Positions 5,938 through 15,744 of a stretch of 15,744 nucleotides of DNA are shown one piece after another (within the stretch, counting starts at the first letter, position 1; every line of letters starts with the position of its first letter). The translations under genes were made by a program, and so were the position numbers. The stretch lies in the NCBI GenBank assembly GCA_937967645.1, contig CALBTT010000188.1, forward strand, positions 1 through 15,744, in the 5' to 3' direction. The notes under the pieces are model-generated. The model made no database searches and was not told where the DNA came from. It saw only the letters and a program-made list of their open reading frames with translations. This DNA is from an uncultured Zoogloea sp. GTDB taxonomy: Bacteria; Pseudomonadota; Gammaproteobacteria; Burkholderiales; Rhodocyclaceae.

Positions 5938-8879
5938 TCATGTCTGGCGCAGGCTGAGCGCCTCGAACTCATCCGCCGGCACGGCCCGGGAGAACAGGTA
6001 GCCCTGGGCGTAGTCGCAGCCGATCTGGCACAGCAGGTCCCGTTGCTCGGCGGTCTCGACGCCTTCGGCGACCACCTTCAGGCCGAGCTTGTGGGCCATC
6101 ACCACGATGGCCTCGCAGAGGGCGAAGTCGGCGCTGTCGGGGCTCAGGTTGCGGGTGAAGGACTGGTCGATCTTGAGCACGTCGATGTCGAACTTCTTGA
6201 GATAGGCGAGGGATGAGTAGCCGGTGCCGAAGTCATCGATGGACACGCCGATGCCCGCATCGCGGAAGCACAACAGGCTGTCGCGGATGCCCGGGGCGTT
6301 GTCCATCAGCAGGCCCTCGGTGATCTCCACCACCAGGTTGGCGCCCGGCACGTCGGCGGCGCGCAGGGCTTCGATCCAGCGCTGGAAGGTCTGCGGGCCG
6401 GTGTTGAACTGGGCCGGCGACACGTTGAGGCTGATCTGCAGGTCGGGGCCGAGCAGGCTGCGCCACTGGCCGGTCTGCCTCACCACCTGCGAGAAGGCCC
6501 ATTCGCCCAGCTCGTGGATGGTGCCGGTGTCCTCGGCGATCGGGATGAAGGTGGCCGGGCTGACGAAGCCGAGCTCCGGGTGCTTCCAGCGCATCAGGGC
6601 CTCAGCCTTGACGATGCGGTCGCTGGCCAGCTCGATGATGGGTTGGTAGTAGAGCTCGATCTGGCCGGCCTCGATGGCGCGGCGCAGTTCGCCGGCCAGA
6701 CGCACACGCTCCTCGGCGCCTTCCTGCAGGGCCGGGGTGAAAAAGCGGAAGCAGGCCCGGCCGGCGTCCTTGGCCAGGTACATGGCACGCTCGGCGTGCT
6801 TGATCAGCTCGCTGATGCTGCTGCCGTTCTCGGGGTAGAGGGTGATGCCGATGCTGGCGGAGACGAAGTGCTCGTCGCGGTTCAGCTCGAAGGGGCGGGA
6901 CAGGCGGTCGATGATGTCCTGGGCGATGCGGCCGATGTCGGTGCCGTCCTGCAGCTCGGACAGGATCACCACGAACTCGTCGCCGCCCAGGCGGGCCACC
7001 GTGTCGTAGTCGCGCACGCACTGGCGGATGCGGCGGGCGGCCTCCACCAGCAGCAGGTCGCCGACCTCGTGGCCGCGGGTCTCGTTCACCTCCTTGAAGC
7101 GGTCCAGGTCGATGAACAGCAGGCCGATGGTGGTGCTGTCGCGCTGCGCCTTCTTGATCTCCCGCTCAAGGCGGTCGGTGAACAGGCGCCGGTTGGGCAG
7201 GCTGGTGAGGTGGTCGTAGTTGGCCTGGGTCCAGATCAGGTTGTCGGCCTTCTTCTTCTCGGTGATGTCGGAGAACAGGATCACCCGGCGGTGCACCGCC
7301 CGGTCGTCGCGGAACACCGTGCTGACGGTGATCCAGGCGATGAAGGCGTGGCCGTCCTTCCGGCGTCCGGCGATCTCGCCCTGCCAGCGGCCGGTCTGTT
7401 CCACGGCGGTCCACAGGGCCCGGTAGCTGTCCGGGTCGAGCTGGTCGGCCTGGAGCAGGCGAACCGGCCGGCCGAAGGTGTCGTCCTGGGTGTAGCCGGT
7501 GATCTCGGTGAAGGCCGGGTTGATGGTCAGCACGCGGTTGTCCGCGTCGGTGATGAAGACCGCCTCGGAGGTGTTGGCGAAGACGGTGGCGGCGAGGTCG
7601 CGCTGTTCCTCGGCCATGACCCGTTCGGTGACATCCCGGTGGGTGCCGCGGGTGCCCAGGAAATGCCCGTGGGCGTCGATGACGGGCTGGCACACATGCT
7701 CGATCCAGCGTTCCGAGCCGTCCCGGGCGCGGATGCGGAAGGGCGGCAGGCGATGGCCGCCGGGGCTGGCCTGGCGCTCGTCGTGGGCGTCCCAGATGGG
7801 CAGGTCGTCCGGGTGGATCAGCTTGCGCATCAGGTCCGGGTCGCCGATGAAATCCACCGGGCCGTAGCCCGACACTTCCAGGCAGGCGGGGGACAGGTAG
7901 AGGTAGTCGCCGCGGGGATCGACCCAGTACTCCCAGTTGGGCGAGTACTCGGCCAGGATGCGGTACTTCTCCTTGCTCTCGGCGAGGGCCTCGTTGGCTT
8001 CATGCAGGGAGGCCATGCGCTCGTCCACCAGGTCTTCCAGGGAGCGCTGCAGGCGGCTCAGCTCCAGATGGGTGCGGATCCGGGCGCGCACCTCGTCGAT
8101 GTCGAAGGGTTTGGTGATGTAGTCGGCAGCGCCCACCGCGAAGCCCTGCACCTTGTCCACCACGCGGTCCACCACGGTGACGAACACCACCGGGATGCGG
8201 CTGCCCTCGGGGGTGGCCTTGATGCGGCGGCACACTTCGTAGCCGTCCATGTCCGGCATGATGATGTCGAGCAGCACCAGGTCGGGCGGATGGGGGCCGC
8301 TCACCACCTCCAGGGCCCGGGCACCATTCGAGGCCACCATGATGCGGTAGTCGTCCTGCAGCACGGCGGCCAGGCCGTGGATGTTCTCGGGGATGTCATC
8401 GACCAGCAGCAAGGCCGGCTTTTCGGCCCGCCGGAGGGCGTCGATGCCCACCGTGATGGCGTGGTGGCGGCGCCGGTGCACGCGCAATTCGAGCTGGTTG
8501 CGGATGCGCAGCTGCAGGAGCTCCGGGTTGATCGGCTTGGTGACGTAGTCGGCGGCGCCCAGGCGCAGGCCCACTGCCTCATCGGCCGACTCCGACAGGG
8601 CGGTGACGAAGATCACCGGGATGTCCGCCGTGCCGGGGTCGGACTTGAGCCGGTGGAGCACCTCGTAGCCGTCCATGCCAGGCATGCGGATGTCGAGCAG
8701 GATCAGGTCGGGGGCAGGCTGGCGGCTGGCCAGTTCGAGGGCCTTGGGGCCATTGGTGGCCACCACCACGGCGTAGTCGTTGCGCAGGATGCCGACCAGG
8801 ATGTGCAGGTTCTCGCTGACATCATCCACCACGAGGATGCGCGGCTTGGTCTTGTCCGGGAGGTGCAGGGAGAGATCGC

Positions 8880-8883
<4 letters not shown>
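5938..8883 (-). CDS. REC-REC-PAS-PAS-GGDEF-EAL dual c-di-GMP enzyme
   Basis: This 981-residue cytoplasmic response regulator can in principle both make and break cyclic di-GMP. Receiver 1 (about 14-130) has D20/D21, phospho-acceptor D64, T94 and K116. Receiver 2 (about 156-275) has D162/D163, D206, T236 and K258. PAS domains follow at about 305-425 and 430-547. The GGDEF domain (about 552-715) has an intact GGDEF at 633-637 and an allosteric RxxD site (R624, D627) five residues before it. The EAL domain (about 735-975) keeps EAL (761-763), N820, E853, DDFGTGYSS (883-891), K904, E940 and Q960, so both enzymatic centres look complete. No membrane segment is seen. The ATG at 8883 overlaps the kinase stop (ATGA) and has no ribosome binding site of its own, implying translational coupling; an open frame continuing upstream is a shadow inside the kinase. 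The operon position marks it as the likely output of that kinase. Confidence 0.95.
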
Positions 8884-12296
<3,413 letters not shown>

Positions 12297-12311
12297 CGCC
12301 GCGGGTCCGGG

Positions 12312-12872
12312 TCAGGGTACGGTCCGCGCCAGCTCGAGGAGCTTGGCACTGATCCGGAGGTTGGCCTGGCGGGCCGCCTCGGGGTTGATCTCCAGCCGGA
12401 TCCGCCCGGCTTCGGGATAGAAGCCGACGATGCCGCCGTTGCGGGCAAAGCCGTCCTGGTCGCTGACCGTGAGCACGCTGTGGCCGCGCAGGCGGGGCTG
12501 CAGCTCGGCCCAGCGCCGTTCCGGCCCGCCCACGTACAGCACCTGGCACTGGGTCGGGTCGGCCGGCAAGCCCGTGAGGATGCGCAGGGGACGCTCCTTG
12601 ACCGCCTTGCCGGCCAGGTCGCCGAGCAGGGCGCTGACCGCGTCGTTGCCGCTGATGCACAGGGTCAGGGCATCACCGGGCAGGGCCGGCCAGTCGACGA
12701 ACTTGATGACATGGAAGACGTAGGCGGCCTTGACCTTGGCCTCCAGCTCGGCGGCCCGGGCCGGTAGCACACAGGCCAGCAGGCAGGCGGCCAGCAGCAG
12801 GGACAGGCAGGCGGGCCATGGCACGGGCCAGAGGGCGGGGCGGGGCCGCCCGGCAGGTTCAGTAGCGCACAT
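12312..12872 (-). CDS. YfiR-family periplasmic protein (DUF4154)
   Basis: This small secreted protein is of the YfiR type, which in Pseudomonas aeruginosa binds the periplasmic domain of the YfiN cyclase and represses it. Counting from the ATG at 12872 (186 residues), a hydrophobic signal sequence ends near ARA (38-40). The family pattern follows: KVKAAYVFHVIKFVDWP (46-62), a cysteine in LCISG (C72), a second in TQCQVLY (C109), VLTVSDQDGFARNGG (133-147), and IRLEINPEAA with LRISAKLLELAR at the end. The C72/C109 pair corresponds to one disulfide of P. aeruginosa YfiR; its second, more C-terminal disulfide pair has no counterpart here. The start is uncertain: an ATG at 12890 and a GTG at 12824 are in frame, and none has a clear ribosome binding site. 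With the 12872 start it overlaps the receptor gene by 14 bases, suggesting coupling. Its likely partner is the CHASE8-like sensor encoded next. Confidence 0.9.
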   Translation of the reverse strand: MCATEPAGRPRPALWPVPWPACLSLLLAACLLACVLPARAAELEAKVKAAYVFHVIKFVDWPALPGDALTLCISGNDAVSALLGDLAGKAVKERPLRILTGLPADPTQCQVLYVGGPERRWAELQPRLRGHSVLTVSDQDGFARNGGIVGFYPEAGRIRLEINPEAARQANLRISAKLLELARTVP

Positions 12873-14895
12873 CCAGGCCGACGAAGGCATTGAAGCCAGG
12901 GTCCCGGAAGTCGAAGGGCATGCGGTACTGCCGGTCGGTCAGGTTGTTGAGGTCGAGGGTCAGGCGGACTTCCTGGCTGCCCTGCCGGTCGAGGGTCTTC
13001 TGCAGCCGTGCATTGATCACCCCGAAGTGCCCGTAGGCCTGGCGGCTGTCCCGGTCGGTGCTGTCGTAGTAGCGGCCGACCCAGTGGTAGTAGGTGGATG
13101 CGCTGAGCTCGCCGGGCAGGCGCAGGCTGAAGCCCGCGTTGGCCAGGGTAGTCGGGGCGAAGGGGATGGCGCTGCCGTTCTGGGCCGCATTGACCGGATC
13201 GCTGACCCGGCTGTGGGTGCGGGTGAAGTTGGCGAAGAAGGTGCTGCCGCTGGCGGGGCTGTAGCGGGCGTCCACCTCGTAGCCGGCGGCCCGGGCGCTG
13301 CCGGCGTTGACCGAGCGGACCTGGGAGGGGGCGGCGCTGACGATGTTGGTGACGATGGCATCGCCGATGGTGTTGAGGAAGGCACGCAGGTCGATGGCGA
13401 GATCACGGCTGGCCTGCCAGGCCACACCCAGGTCGCGGCCGATGCCGCTCTCCGGTTTGAGGTTCGGGTTTGGCAGCTCGCCGCTGGCCTGCAGCGAGGA
13501 CACCGTGCCGCCGATCTGCTTGGCGGTGGGCGCCATGAAGCTGGAGCCGGCGTTGGCGTAGAAGGCCAGGCCCGTGTGCAGGTTGTAGCGGGTGCCCAGG
13601 CTCCACAGGTTCTTGCTCCAGCTGGCGGCGCGCACCTCGGGGGTGTTGCCGCCGAGCAGGGCGTAGTCGTTGTGCAGCATGTTGCGGCGCAGGCCGCCGC
13701 GCAGGATCCAGTCGTCCAGGCGGATCTTCTCCTGCACGAAGTAGCCCGTCGAGCGCGCCGTGGCCTGGTTCTCCCGCGTCGGAGCGCCGCCGACGCTGCG
13801 CAGGTCGGTGGCGTAATCGACCCACTGGGCGTCGACGCCGAGGGTCAGCAGGGCATCCCGCCCGTGGCGATGGCTCAGGGTCAGATCGGCCGGGCGGATG
13901 GTCTGGCGGGTGTTCTCCAGGCTCACCAGGGCCAGGCTGGCCGGGAAGGCGTCGTTGGCGAAGCGCCGGTCATAGCGCCGTTCGCCGTATTTGAACTGGA
14001 GGTGCCAGTCCGTGGCGAAGGGGTTGTTGTAGGCGAAGTTGAAGGTGTCGTAGTGGTGTTCGAAGTCCCGGTTGGGACGGCCCATGTTGCCCTGCTGGAA
14101 GGTCCGCTGATAGAACAGGGACACGGTGTGGTCGGGCCGGTCGAGGGCATAGCTGAGGTTGGTGAAGGCCCGGTCCTTCTCGTAGCGGGGCGTCTGCACC
14201 GTGGTCAGCCACGAACCCCGGGTGCCGTAGGGCGTGTAGTCGGAACGCTCATGGCGCGCGCTGAGCATGTAGCTCAGGGCCCCGCTGCGCCCCTGGGTGT
14301 AGGCGCTGCCGGCAAAGGTGCCGTAGCTGCCGGCCCCCGCCGCGAAGCGGGTCTGGGCTTCATCCACCCGGTTGCGCAGCACGAAGTTGGTGGTGCCGGC
14401 GAGGGGCGTCTCGTTGCCGACGAAGTCCATCGACAGGTAGCCGGAATAGAGCACCGAGGCCGGCCCCTTGTGCACCTCGACCCGCTCGATGGCGGCGCTG
14501 TCGAGGCTCATCGCATCCACGAAGGAATCGATCGGCAGGCCGTCGAGCAGGTAGCTGTTGTACTTGGGGCCCAGGCCGGCGTAAGCGCCCCAGTTGGCGT
14601 CGTTGCGCGACAGCACATTGACGAACTGGCCCGAGGTGTGGCGCATCAGCTCGGCCAGGTTGCGGTTGGGCGTGGGCAGGCGCTCGATCTCGTCGCTGCG
14701 CAGCACCAGGATCTGCTGGGTGACCGAGTCCGGTGTCTGGCCGAGCTTGGTGTCGGTGACCACCAGGTTGCCGAGCTGCTCGAGGCTGGTGACGTCCACG
14801 AAGCCGGCCAGGGGCAGGTTCTCGAGGGTGGGCGTGTCAGCCCAGGACAGGGCCGGGAGACCGAACAGAAGGAGCGCGAGGCGGTGAGGCTTCAT
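12859..14895 (-). CDS. TonB-dependent outer-membrane receptor
   Basis: This 678-residue outer-membrane receptor would import or sense a ligand using TonB energy. From the ATG at 14895 there is a signal peptide (MKPHRLALLLFGLPALSWA). A short linker follows with DVTSLEQLGNLVVTDTK (34-50), which includes a TonB-box-like VVTDTK. The plug domain (about 55-175) contains NLAELMRHTSGQ, LLDGLPID and the standard ERVEVHKGPASVLYSG (137-152). The remainder is alternating beta-strand sequence of a barrel (NANPNLKPES-like region at ELPNPNLKPESG; LDLNNLTDRQY near the end), closing on tyrosine instead of the commoner phenylalanine. The linker resembles the SLEEL-type N-terminus found in TonB receptors linked to signalling genes (from memory). 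A GTG at 14907 would add four residues; the ATG start gives the better signal peptide. It heads the operon with yfiR-like, kinase and cyclase genes. No siderophore or vitamin genes are nearby, so the ligand is unknown. Confidence 0.95.
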   Translation of the reverse strand: MKPHRLALLLFGLPALSWADTPTLENLPLAGFVDVTSLEQLGNLVVTDTKLGQTPDSVTQQILVLRSDEIERLPTPNRNLAELMRHTSGQFVNVLSRNDANWGAYAGLGPKYNSYLLDGLPIDSFVDAMSLDSAAIERVEVHKGPASVLYSGYLSMDFVGNETPLAGTTNFVLRNRVDEAQTRFAAGAGSYGTFAGSAYTQGRSGALSYMLSARHERSDYTPYGTRGSWLTTVQTPRYEKDRAFTNLSYALDRPDHTVSLFYQRTFQQGNMGRPNRDFEHHYDTFNFAYNNPFATDWHLQFKYGERRYDRRFANDAFPASLALVSLENTRQTIRPADLTLSHRHGRDALLTLGVDAQWVDYATDLRSVGGAPTRENQATARSTGYFVQEKIRLDDWILRGGLRRNMLHNDYALLGGNTPEVRAASWSKNLWSLGTRYNLHTGLAFYANAGSSFMAPTAKQIGGTVSSLQASGELPNPNLKPESGIGRDLGVAWQASRDLAIDLRAFLNTIGDAIVTNIVSAAPSQVRSVNAGSARAAGYEVDARYSPASGSTFFANFTRTHSRVSDPVNAAQNGSAIPFAPTTLANAGFSLRLPGELSASTYYHWVGRYYDSTDRDSRQAYGHFGVINARLQKTLDRQGSQEVRLTLDLNNLTDRQYRMPFDFRDPGFNAFVGLDVRY

Positions 14896-15195
14896 GGTTC
14901 GGATCACGGCAGGAGAGCGGGCGGGAGCGACAGCGCGCGTAATAAGCTTCTATAAAGGGTGTAACGGCATTTTACAGATCCCGCGGTATCTTATCCGGGT
15001 ATGAAATCAAGATCAAACGAGTGCTTTTGCTCCTTCCCGCTCCGCCTGACGCTGCGTGCGGGCGTGCCGTGGGCCCCTTCTGCCGTGGCCGGCTTACGCC
15101 CGGTTACATTGGGGCGATTGAGGTGGCGAGGTGAGGCGGGCACGATCATCCAGGCGGTCACGTCCGTGTCCGCATGCCTTTCCAGGAGAACAACA
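14896..15195. promoter_or_regulatory. Divergent intergenic region between TonB operon and PA2779-like gene
   Basis: These 300 bp separate the two divergent transcription units. The stretch 14940-15020 is markedly AT-richer than the rest of the window and is where promoters are expected. On the minus strand TATAGA (14949-14954) could be a -10 with a poor -35, CTGTAA (14972-14977), at 17 bp spacing. No convincing plus-strand promoter was found. The part 15020-15180 is GC-rich leader with no gene recognised. Confidence 0.45.
14960..14976. promoter_or_regulatory. Candidate operator TGTAA-N7-TTACA
   Basis: A 5-bp-arm inverted repeat, TGTAA and TTACA separated by seven bases, sits in the spacer of the candidate TonB-operon promoter. 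Its position between the -10 and -35 elements would suit a repressor site. The arms are short, so a chance match in an AT-rich patch is possible. Confidence 0.3.
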
Positions 15196-15603
15196 ATGAA
15201 ACGCCTCAAGCAGACCCTTGCTGCCCTGCTCATCGTCACCACCACCCAGGCAGGCTTCGTCCAGACCGCCCAGGCCACCCTCGTCGGCACCGAGGAGGTG
15301 GCCCAGGCCCTTTCCGGACAGGCTCCTGCCCGCAGCGGCGATGAAGCACGGGCACATCTGGAGCAGGTGTTCTCCCGGGCCGACGTGCAGGCCCGCCTGC
15401 AGGCCCTCGGTGTGGATGCCGCCGATGCCCGCGAGCGCGTCGCGGCGCTGACCGACGAGGATGCGGCGCGCCTGGCCGGGCAGATCGACGAGGCGCCCGC
15501 CGGCGGCTTCATCGAGGTGGTCATCTTCCTGTTCCTGGTGCTGTTGCTGACCGACATCCTGGGCTTCACGAAGGTCTTCCCCTTCACCCGCTCGATCCGC
15601 TGA
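15196..15603 (+). CDS. PA2779-family small membrane protein
   Basis: This 135-residue protein resembles the PA2779 family of uncharacterised proteobacterial proteins. The ATG at 15196 has AGGAG seven bases upstream; longer in-frame extensions toward 15001 lack this and are not family-like. An N-terminal signal sequence (MKRLKQTLAALLIVTTTQAG, cleaved near AQA) is followed by a helical, alanine-rich segment with HLEQVFSRADVQARLQALG and ARERVAALTDEDAARLAGQID, which reads like a small protein-interaction domain. A strongly hydrophobic stretch (about 105-122, IEVVIFLFLVLLLTDILG) then forms a membrane anchor before FTKVFPFTR. The next gene begins within a few bases and looks like its usual neighbour PA2778, so the two are probably co-transcribed. 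The molecular function is not known. It diverges from the TonB receptor operon and may share regulation across the intergenic region. Confidence 0.88.
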   Translation: MKRLKQTLAALLIVTTTQAGFVQTAQATLVGTEEVAQALSGQAPARSGDEARAHLEQVFSRADVQARLQALGVDAADARERVAALTDEDAARLAGQIDEAPAGGFIEVVIFLFLVLLLTDILGFTKVFPFTRSIR

Positions 15604-15608
15604 GGATG

Positions 15609-15700
15609 ATGCGGGCCCGCCGCCGCCTGCTCGCCGCGGGCGGCGCCCTTTCGCTGCTTGGCCTGGGCGGGTGCGCGGGGTCGGCGGCCATGCTGCGCGC
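15609..15700 (+). CDS. Lipoprotein N-terminus, probable PA2778-like cysteine peptidase (truncated)
   Basis: Only the first ~30 codons are present before adapter sequence starts. They encode an arginine-rich n-region (RARRRLL), a hydrophobic core and a lipobox LGGC, so the product is a predicted lipoprotein. Two adjacent ATGs occur at 15606 and 15609; the second is preferred because GAGG, overlapping the upstream stop codon, then has a usable spacing. In Pseudomonas and many relatives the gene after PA2779 is PA2778, a lipoprotein with a C39-like cysteine peptidase domain and TPR repeats. That identity is inferred from position alone, because no catalytic sequence is visible. Residues after about base 15700 (ADRKSTRLNSSH) are adapter-encoded. 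Confidence 0.6.
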
Positions 15701-15744
15701 AGATCGGAAGAGCACACGTCTGAACTCCAGTCACGAATCACCAT
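15701..15744 (+). other. Illumina Read-2 adapter plus index (not genomic)
   Basis: The last 44 bases begin AGATCGGAAGAGCACACGTC and continue as the TruSeq Read 2 adapter to 15734. The final ten bases (GAATCACCAT) fit an 8-base index plus the first bases of the P7 end. Read in various frames it yields known artefact peptides such as RKSTRLNSSH (plus) and SSDVCSSDL or GVQTCALPI (minus). It should be trimmed. Confidence 0.98.

Noticed and set aside
15001..15195. A 65-residue upstream extension of the PA2779-like protein
   Set aside because: It has no ribosome binding site, runs through GC-rich leader, and would bury the clear signal peptide at MKRLKQTL.

Overview
The window looks like a short-read assembly contig from a high-GC Gram-negative bacterium. 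The gene set fits a betaproteobacterium, possibly of the Rhodocyclales/Burkholderiales type: a NodT-type outer-membrane factor, PdxH, a TonB receptor, YfiR, and a PA2779/PA2778 pair. This placement is inferred from gene content and base composition only. Both ends are Illumina library adapter (1-48 and 15701-15744), so about 15.65 kb is genomic. The terminal genes are cut by the library sequence, not by biology.

Layout. Almost everything is on the minus strand; read in the direction of transcription it runs right to left. (A) 5938-14895 is a compact four-gene signalling operon: a TonB-dependent receptor, a periplasmic YfiR protein, a hybrid histidine kinase (CHASE8-like sensor, HAMP, PAS, HisKA, HATPase, two REC, HPt), and a REC-REC-PAS-PAS-GGDEF-EAL protein. 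Neighbours overlap or nearly abut. (B) 1451-5880 is a metallophosphoesterase, a large SbcC/YhaN-like ATPase and pdxH, again overlapping or nearly abutting. Only about 57 bp, containing a perfect 8-bp-arm palindrome, separates it from block A. (C) 49-1281 is a TetR/CecR-like regulator that reads correctly only if one base is restored near 691-697, followed through a 4-base overlap by a truncated NodT-type outer-membrane lipoprotein. A promoter and paired palindromic sites lie just upstream (1318-1363). (D) On the plus strand at the right end are a PA2779-family small membrane protein (15196-15603) and the first ~30 codons of a lipoprotein expected to be its PA2778-like partner. They diverge from block A across a 300-bp intergenic region.

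How it may work together. Block A is the most interesting part. In the known YfiBNR system a periplasmic YfiR holds down a CHASE8-HAMP-GGDEF cyclase. Here the YfiN-like sensor half is fused to a phosphorelay kinase, the cyclase sits on a separate downstream protein with two receiver domains, and a TonB receptor occupies the place of an outer-membrane input. The predicted path is outer-membrane receptor, periplasmic YfiR, sensor kinase, HPt, receiver domains, c-di-GMP synthesis or breakdown. The domain order is read from the sequence; the signalling path is inference. Block B pairs a putative DNA-processing nuclease/ATPase with a vitamin B6 gene. Block C looks like the start of a self-regulated efflux operon. 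No tRNA, rRNA, CRISPR array, insertion sequence or phage gene was seen.
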